Shown here piece by piece: positions 22,354-33,980 of a DNA stretch of 64,000 nt; positions within the stretch are counted from its first letter, which is position 1, and each line of letters begins with the position of its first letter. The stretch lies in the NCBI GenBank assembly GCA_963995505.1, contig OZ023181.1, forward strand, positions 23,680,366 to 23,744,365. Direction: 5' to 3'. Below the pieces are notes generated by a model, which was not told the origin of the DNA, did no database searches, and worked only from the letters and a program-made list of their open reading frames with translations. Position numbers and translations under genes: made by a program. This DNA is from Hypericum androsaemum (taxonomy: Eukaryota; Streptophyta; Magnoliopsida; Malpighiales; Hypericaceae).

Positions 22354-25012
22354 TCAAAATAGAGCTTCCTGGTTACCGCATATTATCCCGACACCAGAAC
22401 AGACCATGTACGCCAGCATATTCAAGAAGCTGAGGCCAGCGAGAAGCCAGAAATAATAGTCCAGGTGACCCTCATTCAAGTTGTGAGGTATCCATCCCAC
22501 GTTCCCGTTCCGCGTCGTGATGTACGTAACCACCGTCAGGATGAATGGGCTGAGGTAGTTCCCCAGGGATGTAGTCAGCAGAGACAGCCCGCTGCATAAG
22601 CTTCGCATTGCATCGGGAGATTGCTCGTAAAAGAGTTTGAGCTGGCCGATGAATGTGAAGACCTCGGATGCTCCGACCAGCATGTCCTGCGGTACTTGCC
22701 AAGAGATGCTGAAAGGGACTGCGGTCTCCTGATCGGTTATACCAAGATCCTTTGCAAGCTGTAGGCGCTTATTCTCGACCAAAGCAGCGATCGTCATGGA
22801 TAATACGGAAATGCCCGGGCCGATGCCCATCCTTTGCAACTCAGAAAAGCCCCTTTCTTTGCCGGTGAACTTCCTCGCAATCGGAACAATCACTCTGTCG
22901 TATATGGGCACCCAGCAAATAACGGTGATGACATCGAACGTCGAAACGGAAGCGGGAGGGATGGTGAAAGAACCTACTGTTGTGTCCATCAGCATTCCTT
23001 GTTCAACAAACATGGTTGACGTTTGGGCATATACAGCTGAAAAGATGATTCCAGTAGCCCAGATTGGAAACATACGGACCAAGATCTTCAGTTCCTCGAC
23101 CTGTGTTACAGTGCAGAGTCTCCACGGGTTAGAGAAGTTCCCACTTTTGACCTCAGCCTATTACAGGACACAAGCTTTATCAAGGCACCTGTCGGCACAA
23201 AATTATAGATGTTAACAGCTATCAACCAAATTCCGAAATGTCCAAGCAACTGCTTTAGGACCGCAAGAGGTGTCTAATTCTGTCATCAGAACAGAATCTA
23301 CGCGGAACAGGAATCTTCAGCTTTGCATCCATTTGGGTCAAGAGTTCAAGGAAACTACGGTCGAAACTAGTGGCATGTCGAGGCAGGGTCAAAGTAATGA
23401 CTATGCATTAATATGTTCACCAAGATAGCTAGAAGAGAATCAGGAAGCACTACACGGTCGACCTACACATACCCGAGTTCATCAGCGTGATCCAGTTTTC
23501 GGCTTCCTTCAATTGCAGAGATTTTGTCTTGGGTTTCATATAGGAGAGTATTATCTCTGGGAGTTCAAGATTCCATTTTCGGAATGACGCAACCAAAACC
23601 TGGCACACTCTTGTTAATGGGCTTCCTCCTGGTCTCTGAAACCTGTAGAGAGGGGCGCCCGAAAAGAAACTTCCAATAGCAACAGCCATAAAGAGTGCAG
23701 GGATTCCAAATCCTAGACCCCATCCCGCATTGTCTTGAATGTACACTAGTAGACTACTGGACACAAGAGCACCGATGTTGATGGAAAAGTAGAACCAATT
23801 GAAGAAGGAGCCTTTCCTCACCCTTTCTTGGGAATCAGTGTCATCAAACTGATGGGCCCCAAAAGAGGAAACACATGGTTTGATACCACCAGTGCCAAGA
23901 GCAATCAGACAGAGTCCAAGGAGGAATACCCCATATTGAGCTGGTGTTGCGGACGGACAAACAGAATCAACGCACTCACCGAGTTTGAAAGCAGAAACTG
24001 ATGCTGACAGCGTCAGGGTACACATTCCCTGCACCAATTAAGCGGATCACGCTTTCAATATTAAGAAAAATATAGAGCTCTTAAAAGCGGGTAAGCACGT
24101 TCGCAAGACCCCAGGAATATGTTAAGCGTTCTTCTATTAGTACTTGACTACTCATCACAATGGACTCAGCATTAAGTTTTAACTGCAAGCCTAGAAAGGA
24201 AAATTTGTTAATACTCTAATCAAAGGCAATAGATACTTGTTCCTATGACTACTGCAGTTATCTATGTTGTCGTAGTGTCTATTCTGGCCGCCACTTGATA
24301 CGCGAGAAGACCGTCAAAATAATTCCATTGCACATCAAGGATTAAACATAAGATATTCAAAAAGTAATCGGACAAAAATAGAGCAGCTCCAGTTCAAATT
24401 TCTCCAAAATAAATCTGTTGTAATATAATTCACAATCTATGGAGGTACCAAAGGAAAATATGCTCAACTCACCTGGTGAATGAAGCAATTAATGGAGAAA
24501 AGACGAGCATTGACTCATGAGCGACGACGAATTCGACTAGTCATGCAATTCAGGACATTCTGAATAAAAGCAAACAGTTTGATGCTTACAATAAAATAAA
24601 TCGTGGAGGAAGCAGCGATTGTTCAATATATAAAACCCCAATAAGCATCAGCCAAGACAGCTCCTATACGAGGTGGTCAGGTAGCATGTTCCGGACCAGG
24701 TGCTAACATTTCTTGCAGCAGACACATTTCCTTCATGTAGCTTACTTGTCGAATATGTCGCAAGATTGGTAGCAATCCCGTAATAGGCCAAGCGATCGCA
24801 GCACTTAGTACCTTATTGTCAAAGACAGATATAAAAAATTTAAGAAAACACGGAAAGACAAAAAAAAACCGATTATACTTGATGCTAAAAGAACGCAGTT
24901 CTCTACCCAAAATGAAAGGGCAAGCTTTCCAATTCCCAGAGTTTTTCTTAAGAATGGGGTTTCCATGAAGGTCAACTGAGCCATCTCCAGTGTAGAGTCC
25001 TTTGCCTTCATC
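22354..25012 (-). pseudogene. NRT1/PTR family 8 (NPF8) transporter pseudogene
   Basis: NPF8 proteins are proton-coupled di/tripeptide transporters with 12 membrane segments (family knowledge). Exons on the minus strand: about 24907-25012 ([23 protein letters not shown]), 24590-24803 ([30 protein letters not shown]), 23473-24028 ([30 protein letters not shown]) and 22354-23188 (FSNPWRLCTVTQVEELKI, SISWQVPQDMLVGASEVFTF). Damage: TGA for Trp at 24623-24625, a frameshift in the [15 protein letters not shown] stretch near 24690, a 1-nt deletion near 23555 (PED read as PEI), and two adjacent stops at 23158-23163 just after LDKACVL. The ATG exon is not visible. The order and spacing of exons are otherwise normal, so it decayed in place or after duplication. 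Confidence 0.9.
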
Positions 25013-25167
25013 CTATAAAAGAGGACATGCAAAGTCAGGTTGGATTCTTCGATACAAGCACAAACCTTAGCCAGTGCCACCTAGATATGAAAGCAAATAC
25101 TTCTAAAAAAAAGATATGAGAGCAAATGCTGCCTCAGACCACATAGAGATAATCGTGCAATGACATG

Positions 25168-26617
25168 TGATGAGTGTGTAAACGCTCATGATTTAGCATA
25201 TATTTCGTGCGTGTTTAGTTATTATTTGAGTTATTTATGACTCATCTATGTTAAGTATTATTGTCATTTGAGTACATTTGTGTTTGGAGTGGATTTCTAC
25301 CCATTGTCATATTTTGTAGGAAAATGGAGCTCGATTAGGGCCATTGAAGTGGTGATTTCGAGAGATCATATTGCAAGAGCCATAACTTTCTGCTCGAGTA
25401 TTGAGATACTGTTGGAAAGCTTGACGAGAGATTTACATTTTGTCTTTTATAGTCGAGGCCAAATTTAGAGCGGAAGATTGTTAAAAAGAGAAAATACGAA
25501 GATGCGACGAGGCTGACGAACTCCACTGGCGGGCGCCAGGTCCATTTTCGAGAGCTGAGTTGGCGGGCACCAACACCATTGGCGGGTGCCAGGTCTCCGT
25601 GGGCTGGACTTTTTGGACTTCTTTTTAGATAGGAACTCGACTTATTTCAATTATATTTGACTTTTGGCCCCTGTTTTGGCCCTAGAACCCTAGCTATGCT
25701 ATTTTACTTGGCCAACAAGACATCTTATTTAGGTTAAACCTCCTCTAGGTATTCCTATTTTCTAGCTAGTCGTTTGGCTATATATAGGCCATTAGCCTTA
25801 GGTTTTAGAGAGACTTACTACTGAATATTGAGACAGCCCTTAAAGCTTAATAAAAGTCATGATTCCAATTAACTACGGGAGAAGGATTGGCAAGGCTTGA
25901 TCATCACTACTAAGTTTTCTCTTCCTCTATCTTTTATGTTAATTGCTATCATGCTTTTCATTAATCTATTATGCTTTGTTAACATGCTTACTTGTGAGTG
26001 CGATGCCTTAATTATGTGATTACTTGCCTATATTAGCTATGGTTTGATTATCTTTCGTAGTAGTTGTCAATTGATGATATTAATGCTTAATCTAACTTGA
26101 TCACTTAGATTATGATATTTAGTTGATAATAATGAACCGGAAGGCATTAGAATCAACGGAAGAGTCAATTGACATGTCTTAAAGTATTAATGAGAAATCT
26201 TAATGCTAAGGGATAACCCGCTAAGAGTTCACGTCATAATTGAGTTTAGTTTAGTTCTCGGTCTCATTGATTAGCGAAAGCGTTGGTGAGTAATCGAGAA
26301 TTACCTTAGCTTAGTTTTATCATCCTAATGAGCGGAAGCATTAGGAAGATGCATTAGAACACTCCGGGTACTAGTTAGAACTTCATAAAAACTTTAGTCT
26401 CAACATAGATAGGTAATCCATAAGGGTATCGTGCTCGTTCGTCTCCTCTAAATCACAACCCTTTTATTTACGTTTCTGATTTCGTTTGTTTACTTGCAAT
26501 CTTTACAATCTTTTAATTACGTGCGTTGATTTCGTGTTTAACCCTCAGTCGAAACCCTACTTATTCACTATACTATTTGGTTGTGCCTTTAATTGTTTGT
26601 CAATTTTTCGTATATCA
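25168..26617 (+). mobile_element. Solo LTR, family H, 1450 bp
   Basis: Begins TGATGAGTGTG and ends ATATCA, flanked by a perfect 5-bp duplication ACATG (25163-25167 and 26618-26622). The first 22 bases form a hairpin (ATGAGTG...CGCTCAT). The same opening, in reverse orientation, ends the solo LTR at 52813-54231, so both belong to one family. No coding capacity; no second LTR or internal domain. Confidence 0.85.
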
Positions 26618-26622
26618 ACATG

Positions 26623-27350
26623 GAGATATCTCCAACCTTACACTTGTCTATCTCGAATTGAATATTTTCTAGCAAACTATTGCCCCCATTCAACCAAACC
26701 AAACTGGAAGGCGTGACTTTATACCATGAGCACCAATTACTTGGTCGCTAACTAATGTATTCTTGATAGCACTGAATAATGAAAACTCGATACGGACATC
26801 AAAGAGAGGCTACAGCTAATCTCCCAACAAAGGGTAAAACCAAAGCAAGTATCATGCTCATCAACAGCTCAAGCAAGCACCAGCCAGTTGATCAAATATA
26901 AGAATTCCAGGAAACAACAATCAAAAGACATGCAACAAGTTTCAAAGCACAAACAACATGGAAGCACATAAGATCGTGGCACTAACAAGCAAAAGCCTTC
27001 GACTTTTAATGGTACCCAACAAGCAAAAGCAAATTCTAACACTAAAGAAATAAAAAAAAAGAAGAAGATCAAATTCAAAAAGAGCAGGACAATCCAAGCC
27101 AAACCTAGAAAACAAATTCCTAGTTAAAGGGTGAAGTAAGGAAATTTCTCCAAAAAAACCTTTTGTACAAGACCCTCTTCCCCTCTTGCTGCCTTTCTTG
27201 TACTTCCTAAGATTATTTTCTTGTTTCTAATGTTAGCTTCCACAATTACTCGAGATTTCCTAATAGAAGGTTATTTGTTACCCCGTTGATCATGTTCCTA
27301 GTTTTCCTAAACCCATTAATTTAAAAGTAAAACCAATCCAAGCTAACAAT
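26623..27350. other. Intergenic DNA 3' of the F-box gene
   Basis: Probable 3' untranslated and flanking sequence of the F-box gene. I see no second gene and no transposon ends. Confidence 0.5.
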
Positions 27351-29843
27351 TTAAAATAACACCAATTTAGCACCAGGTGGTAAAATTCTCTGGTAACTTT
27401 TGAAGCCCCCTGTCTTCCCGCCAGTGTCAAGAACAAGCTTCTCAAGTGATTCAGCACACGATACCACGTGCATAGCAAGCACGCGCTCGCTCCTTTTCCC
27501 ACAGTATCCCACAAACTCAACCACCTTCAGGCACGGATGCTTGCACTTTGTAGCTTCTTTCATAGTCTCGGTCACCGACTCATACGTTTCCTGTCATCCA
27601 TGCATTTGACAATGTCACAACCCCAAAGCACCGCCATGGTACAGAAGACCACCGAGGAAGTACACAAGTAGAGACATGCCAAGGTAGAATATGAAAAGGG
27701 GATACCAACCTCATCAAGCTCCATACTTGAGTAATCATCCGCAAATCCTAACTGCCATAAGTAAAGGCCACAGAAGGCATTAGCTCAACCGCTTTGAATT
27801 GATCGAGGAAAAGGCATATATGTACAGCGGAAGGGCATTGCGATCATAAAGGAAAGGAGACCTGACCTCAACTACAAATCTTTTTAGACGAGGAGCACTC
27901 TTAAGCAAGCAACATGGCCATAGGTGAATCAAGTAGCGGCTTGAAACCAATTTGACTTTCAACTCTTCAAGCTTAAACAGCATGGGAAGCTCTAGAGGAT
28001 AGGAAGTACTTCTTCTAAGTTCCTACACAAGGATTAAAGGCATAACCACAGACAAGACAAGAAAGTATGTCAGTTGTCTATACAAAGATAGACACAACAA
28101 AAGCGATGCATACAGGTGCATGATTGCTCCGCAGCTAATCCTGTAATAACCTTCCCTGTTACCCAGACAATCACATTACAAGCCTTGATTTTATGTCAAA
28201 ATGGCAAAAGCAGGAGGATGTTGCTAAGGGGTGCTAACTGGATTCTCTCTTTCTATTTCACAAAACAAGCACCTAAGGAAGTGACTCTTCTCTGAAGAAG
28301 CCCATATAAGATAACAACCACCGAAAGGATAAAAAGCAACAAAACTATGACGTGCAAGTGACAACACTTACCCAGTAGTCCATTTCAAATTCAAGACTCT
28401 TCAGCTGGCATAAATAATCTCCAAAATGCGGCCAGTGACGTTGGCGCAATATGCCACAAAACTGCTCGAAGTACTTGCCAGACATGGCCAGTTGCTCTAA
28501 ACGAGGAATGCTGGTAAAAAACAAAGCCTCCTTTGAGCCATCATACTTGAGTGTGATCAGATTGGGGGCAGAAATATCAAGTTTCTCGAGGGGCGAGCAG
28601 CCACGTACTTGCAGGTACTTCAACTTGAGTGACGGCCCGGCAATTCGGAGATAACGGCATGTTGCGGACTTGTTCAAAGATAAGAACTCAAGCAATGGGC
28701 AGCTAGACAACAAATATTCAACAGTCTGGCCGGCAATATCAACGAATTCCAGGGAGAGTTCCTTGAGGTAGGATATTCCGAGGGTGGTGCTGGCGGGATA
28801 TACATTAAGGTCCACGTGCAAAAGCCTAGAAAGGTTGTCCACGCTAGGGAATTCGTAATTGTTAACAGGAGTACGTCCCAGGAAGGGGCCCAAGTGCAAG
28901 TGGAGCTTCTTCACTGCCAACCGAACAGCACGCAGAAGCCAGCGGTGAACAACCAGAGAAAACCTGGAATCCAACTCGTGGCAGACACTGAAACAATCGA
29001 GCTCAGTGCGAGAGAAGTATGTAAGGGTGGAGTCCACCCAATTTATGTAGGGAATGATGTTATTTTGAACATGGCGGCACATGAAAAGAAGATCCAGTGA
29101 ACCGGCTGGTTTCAAACCATGGGGGAAGACCAAGTTAGCACCTAGGGTGTGCCGCCAAAGATGTCTCCATCTCCTAGAAAGCAGGCTGCTTCTCACTCTT
29201 TCTTTCAAGTCCAGCAGGGGCAATATACGATCGATAACAACATCGTCAGACAACTTGTTGAAGCAATTGGGTCCGGAGTAGTACACGGTAGGGTGAGAGG
29301 GATTGTTGAAGGAGCAATCCGGGGTTGAGTCGATACGCTGGGAGGAAGAGGGAAAGGGAGCAATCAGCAGCAGAAGCACAACACAATATGCCACCACACC
29401 AGACGCGGATTGGCGGCGCATCGTGGGTGGCAATTAAACAAAGAACACAATGTAAACTCAAAAGACATAAAATTAGAAGAAGAAGAAGAAGAAGAAGGTG
29501 GGAGGGAGGGAGATAGATGAGTAACCTGTTTGACCCTCCTCCGACGCACGCCAACTTCATTAGGAGGAACCCGCCGCCTCCTAATTACTGCAACAAGCAA
29601 ACAGAGACTCGATATAATAATATAAGCGAATATACATGATGATGATAATAACAATAATTAATAATTATTTTTAATGAAGGTAGCTAATTCCAATTTCCAA
29701 CCAACAGATCAATTAGTACTTAGATCAATACACACAGAATCATCATCATCTTTGTCTAATAAATCGCCCAAAGCAAATCAATGAGAATAAAAAATCGGAA
29801 AAGCGAGGCTACCTGGTGATTTCTTCCTCTTCGTGTTGGGCAT
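27351..29843 (-). CDS. F-box/LRR (FBD-like) protein
   Basis: F-box proteins are substrate receptors of SCF ubiquitin ligases (family knowledge); the target is unknown. Six exons on the minus strand join in frame: 29813-29843, 29526-29587, 28372-29337, 27867-28022, 27710-27751, 27351-27590, giving 498 codons plus stop, all GT-AG. The N terminus is basic (MPNTKRKKSP then RRRRVPPNEVGVRRRRVKQ), resembling a nuclear signal. The F-box starts near residue 58 (LSDDVVIDRILPLLDLKERV, LLSRRWRHLW). LRR-like strands follow (LKELSLEFVDIAG, CPLLEFLSL, LKYLQVRGCSPLEKLDI). The end (LKVVEFVGYCG, LEKLVLD) is FBD-like. An alternative start at 29433 would add a hydrophobic leader (VVAYCVVLLLLIAPFPSSS), but that stretch lies in the predicted intron 2. 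No lesions are seen. Confidence 0.85.
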
Positions 29844-30120
29844 AGGGAGGGAGATCTAGGAAGGCACTCGATTTTGGGATTTCAGACGGTCAAACGTCGA
29901 GGAGGGGCAGTGAGGGGATCGATTTTGGTTTTGGGGGTAACGACAATGGAATGAGATAGAGAGAGAGGACGAGTTGTTGTTGTTGTTGGGCCTCTGAGCC
30001 CAAATGCAACCCAAACTGGTTTTAAAAGAAATTTCGAAAAGAACCCCAACCCAACATGGTAATTAATTTGCCAGTTTTCGAACTGGTTTTTTTTTTTGAC
30101 TGGGTCTTATTAGGGTTTAG
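29844..30120. other. Intergenic space between the F-box gene and the ARR pseudogene
   Basis: Contains a GA-rich patch at 29955-29975 and probably the F-box promoter, which reads leftwards. No clear TATA element was identified. A T-run ending in 'tagggtttag' just before 30121 may be a remnant intron acceptor of the response-regulator pseudogene. Confidence 0.45.
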
Positions 30121-31632
30121 GAGCGGAAGGGCTGTTTCGATGTCGTTTTAAGTGATGTTCATATGCCTGATATGGATGGGTATACGCTTCTTGAACATGT
30201 CGGACTTGCAATGGACCTCCATGTAATCAGCGAGTATATTTTTACTATTTTCTTCTACTGCATGGTATTCTACTATCTTGAGTGCGGTAGACTAATCCCG
30301 TTGTTTGTGGTGTAGTGATGTCTGCTGACACAAGGTGAAGTGCTGCTATGAAGGGGGTCAAACATGGAGCTTGCTATTATCAAGTCAAACCTATACGTGA
30401 AGAAGAACTGAAGACAGCATGTTCTTAGGAAAAGGTGCACTGAGAATAAGGAACATGAAGAGTATTCTAGTAGTCTTGAGGATAATGATCGGCACAAACG
30501 AGGGAGCTATGACCTGGGATATGCTTCTTCTGTTAATGAAGGTCTAGAAGGTGTCATGAGAAGTCAGAAAAAGAGAAGCAACTCAAAGGATGAGGATGGC
30601 GTTGACCAAGACACCGATGATCCATCTACCTCTAAGAAACCGCATGTTGTGTGGTGAGTGGAGCTCCACCAGCAAATTGCAATCTGCTAATTATATAGAA
30701 GGAAGCTATCAGTTCATTTAGATTTTGCTTAAGAAGCAATGTTCGAACTAGCCATTATTTCCTAATTTTCCTACCTTTGACATTCATTTCAGAGGCTGTG
30801 CCCAAAAGAATTCTCGATTTGATGAATGTGCCTGGTTTAACTAGAGAAAATGCTGCAAGTCATTTGCAGGTATGATCTTCTTTATCTCTCAATCTTAATC
30901 TTGTGGCTACACTATCAGATCTGTCCGGGCGAGCATGTAGATACACATTTATGTGTCTTGCAGGAGGCTTGGTTATGCATGATGTGTTTAGATGAGCAAT
31001 ACAAAAATACTTGAATGTCGTACGGGTAAGGTTATTTGTCATTCAGGAGACATTATTAAGATGATTGCTTTGGGTAAGAGTTGGGTAAAGGCCGCATCAA
31101 CAAATTGATGCTTCATGCTCTTCAATCACTTTATATCTGTTGCATAAATGCTACGTTTTTGCCGGTCATGGACCGTGTGCAATATTTCTTACTTTTGCAT
31201 GATCAGTATTGACTGCGTTTCTTTTGATTCTGCCTACAGAAGTTCAGACTATACTATACCTGAAGAGGTTAAGCAGGGTTGCTCAACAAAGTGGGATTCC
31301 TAATGCCTTCTGCGGGCCTCTGGACTCTGTAGTTAAGCTTAATATACTAGGAAGATTTGACATCCAAGCTCTGGCAGCGTCTGGTCAGATTCCTCCACAA
31401 ACATTAGCAGCTGTACATGCTGAGCTCTTTGGTCCAAGCAATCTCTACAGAGCGCCAAGCGTATATTTGTTGAACAAGGCATGGGGTATGGCCCATCTTT
31501 AGTAAAATGCCAGTCCAATCTTTCTAAAAGTTTCTCACAGAATGTTGTATCCATGGAGGAGATTGCAGCTGGTTTTTGGTGCTTGGCCCTCTGCCACTGT
31601 TGGGGCCATTGGGCCAAGTAGCAATTGTGGTG
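30121..31632 (+). pseudogene. Type-B response regulator (ARR-B) pseudogene
   Basis: Type-B ARRs are cytokinin-response transcription factors with a receiver domain and a GARP DNA-binding domain (family knowledge). Visible parts: receiver from [20 protein letters not shown] (30121-30180) to MKGVKHGACYYQVKPIREEE; linker NKEHEEYSSSLEDNDRHKRG and KKPHVVW; GARP pieces [26 protein letters not shown] (30792-30869) and KFRLY (31240); then SRVAQQSGIPNAFCGPLDS and GRFDIQALAASGQIPPQTLA. Damage: TGA after MSADTR, a deletion with frame change after EELK, TGA for Ser in VVWSVEL, loss of the middle of the GARP helix region, and a 5-bp TATAC duplication at about 31250-31260. Receiver exon 1 is missing. The fragment ends at the US-module junction (31636). 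Confidence 0.9.
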
Positions 31633-32218
31633 TGAAGGTCGTCATGAGTAGTATTAGTAACGAAGATTGCTCGTTATAGAAACTATATTCATTCTTTCAG
31701 CTGTCACTCCCATATTTTAGCCTCTCTCTGCTTTTAGAGTCTCGTTTATAAGCCTTTATTAGCAATTCGTCGAATTCGAGCTTTATGAATATAGAGTCTG
31801 ACGTTGGTTAATTCTTAATTGTATACATTTTGTTAAGTGAAATTTAACTCAAAAATTCGAACTCAAAAATATTGGTTAAACGAGATTTAATTCTTTTGTC
31901 AGTTGATTTAACTCAAACGGCCGAAGGATCCAAAAGAACACTTGCCAAGGATGTAGGAGCTCTTTTTTTTGGTCGATAAGGAAGTAGGAGCTTGGAAAGG
32001 CGAAACAAGATAAACACTAGGCTACAATATCTGATATAAAACTATTAAATTGGGAAGGGCCCTCCTGTCTATGGCTTTCTATAATAGCTTTTGGAAATCC
32101 GGTAAGATATGAACTTGGGCGAGGAGGACTACTTCCTATACTCTACCATTTGATTCCTTTAGTTTCGAGTCCACTCCACTTTTATTCCACTTTAATGGAA
32201 GGAATATATCAAACAGAA

Positions 32219-32313
32219 ATTGTAGCTCAATGGCACAAGACGTTGTAAATATCTAAGAGGTCCAGAGTTCAAACCCTGACATTATCATGGTGTAAAATTT
32301 ACCTTTCAAAAAA
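32219..32313 (+). mobile_element. tRNA-derived SINE, 95 bp
   Basis: Flanked by a 15-bp duplication with one mismatch: ATATATCAAACAGAA (32204-32218) and ATATATCGAACAGAA (32314-32328). The same site in copy A (9250-9265) and copy B (42467-42480) is empty. The body has an A box (TAGCTCAATGGC, 32223-32234) and a B box (GAGTTCAAACC, about 32265-32275) at normal spacing, then a short tail ending in a T/A-rich run. It is too short and divergent to be a working tRNA. Confidence 0.88.
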
Positions 32314-33196
32314 ATATATCGAACAGAAAAAAAATCATAAATGCATGACAAAACACTGCTAGAGAAGAACCCTCCTGCCTAAGGTTCCTAAAAGGGAAGC
32401 TTAGCTTTGGAAATGTGAACTTGGACGACAAGGAGTTGGATACCCTGTTATGATATTTTTGCTTTTGGACAATAGCTTTTTTTTTGCTCAGGACTTAATA
32501 ATCCACAATTCCCACCTAAAAGAATTGCCAGTTTAATCCATTTCATGAGATTTTTTAAAGCAAATGGCTATAATTACTTGGCTAGTTCATGAAAAAAAGG
32601 TATAAATACTTGAAATTTGCTAAAACGGAGTACACTTGAATTGGATGGATCAATAAATAAAAAGAGAGAGAAACATTTGAGAATCGCATTAATTATGGTG
32701 AGAAAAATTTGCGCTTGAGACCACTTTGTGTAAACAATCGAAATTCAGATTCGAATTGAGTAGCTGAATTTGCAAAAAGGGTGAGGACAATAGCCCCCAA
32801 AAAAATTGTAAATTTAGTCCATTGCATGAGATTTTTTTAATAGCAATTAGCTATAAATATCTTGGCTAGTTCAAAAATAAAAAAGGTATAAATACTCGGA
32901 ATTTGCTGAAATGGAGTATACATCTTGAATTGGATGAATCAACAAATAAAAACAGAGAGAAACATTTGAGAATCGCATTGATTTTGGATTAGTACATCCC
33001 AAATTCAATGAATCTAAGATCTTCATCCACCGTAGGACAGTGTACAATACCTCGATTAACCGAAAATTATTCAAACTTCTACCATGGAAGGACCCAAAAG
33101 CAAATGCAACAATGACTTGGGGAAAACAAAAATACCGATTCAGAGATCACCTCATCAAGTACCTAAGCCGAAACTCGCTACTCCAAGTGTAAGGAA

Positions 33197-33980
33197 TTAT
33201 AGTAACATCTCAGAAATCTGAACAGCATTGAGCGCGGCTCCCTTGCGTATTTGATCACCGCGGACGAAGATGCCCAACCTGTTGGAACATGAACACAGTG
33301 TCGCTGAGAAGCAGAGGAAATTATTTGAAAAGCATGTTCCATAAAACAGGGATTCAGTTGTTACCCATGGTTCCCATCTTGCCAACTGCAACGCCATCTT
33401 TGTTTAATAACTCCAAGGGTGTGGGAAAGTGATTCGATGCATGGTCGTCATCAATAACCACTACCCCGGGAGCATTCTTCAGGATTTCCCTGGCTGTATC
33501 CTGCACAAAGAACAATTCCACAAATTTATTGAACTTCAACAGCCCATGGAATGGAATAAATGATGGTCAAGATTACTTGAGGTACCAGAGGCTGGTCTAA
33601 GATAGGACCATCAACTCTAAGATAGCCTGTGGACTAATAATCTTTCAAAACAATAATATAATGAAATGGAGGCTGAGAATTAAGGGATAGACAGGAAGAA
33701 TAAATTCGATGTTTTACACGAAAATAAAGGAAGGAAGGAGTAGCCAATATATAGTGTCAACAGTCTTCTGCAGAGATATAAATGCTACAGCATAGCTCCT
33801 CCTCAGCCCATCCCTTGTGGATTAAGTGCAATGACAAGAATTCATAGCAAAGCCACAACTAGCGCAACATAATAATACCTCCTCATCATCAAGGGGCGCC
33901 TCAAATTGCAGATTGACTCTTTCTTTCACCGTGACTGGGACTCGGATACAAGTGGCAGTCACTTTAACCTTCTTGTCATT
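33197..33980 (-). pseudogene. Aspartate-semialdehyde dehydrogenase remnant 2 (last three exons)
   Basis: Exons on the minus strand: 33879-33980 (VKVTATCIRVPVTVKERVNL), 33365-33500 (EILKNAPGVVVIDDDHASNH, FPTPLELLNKDGVAVGK) and 33197-33278 (FVRGDQIRKGAALNAVQISEMLL, stop). This copy keeps the normal stop codon and an open middle exon. The middle exon is 24 bp shorter than in remnant 1, losing the conserved RIRRDISQD stretch. Upstream ASADH exons are absent, so it cannot make the enzyme. It shows that the ASADH 3' end was part of the unit before duplication. Confidence 0.88.

Noticed and set aside
29380..29433. Signal peptide (hydrophobic run VVAYCVVLLLLIAPF) on the F-box protein
   Set aside because: The stretch lies in a predicted intron between two good splice sites; joining the upstream basic exons gives a better gene model and F-box proteins are not secreted.
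32219..32313. A functional tRNA gene
   Set aside because: A and B boxes are present, but the sequence cannot form a full cloverleaf and it has retroposon target duplications, so it is called a SINE.
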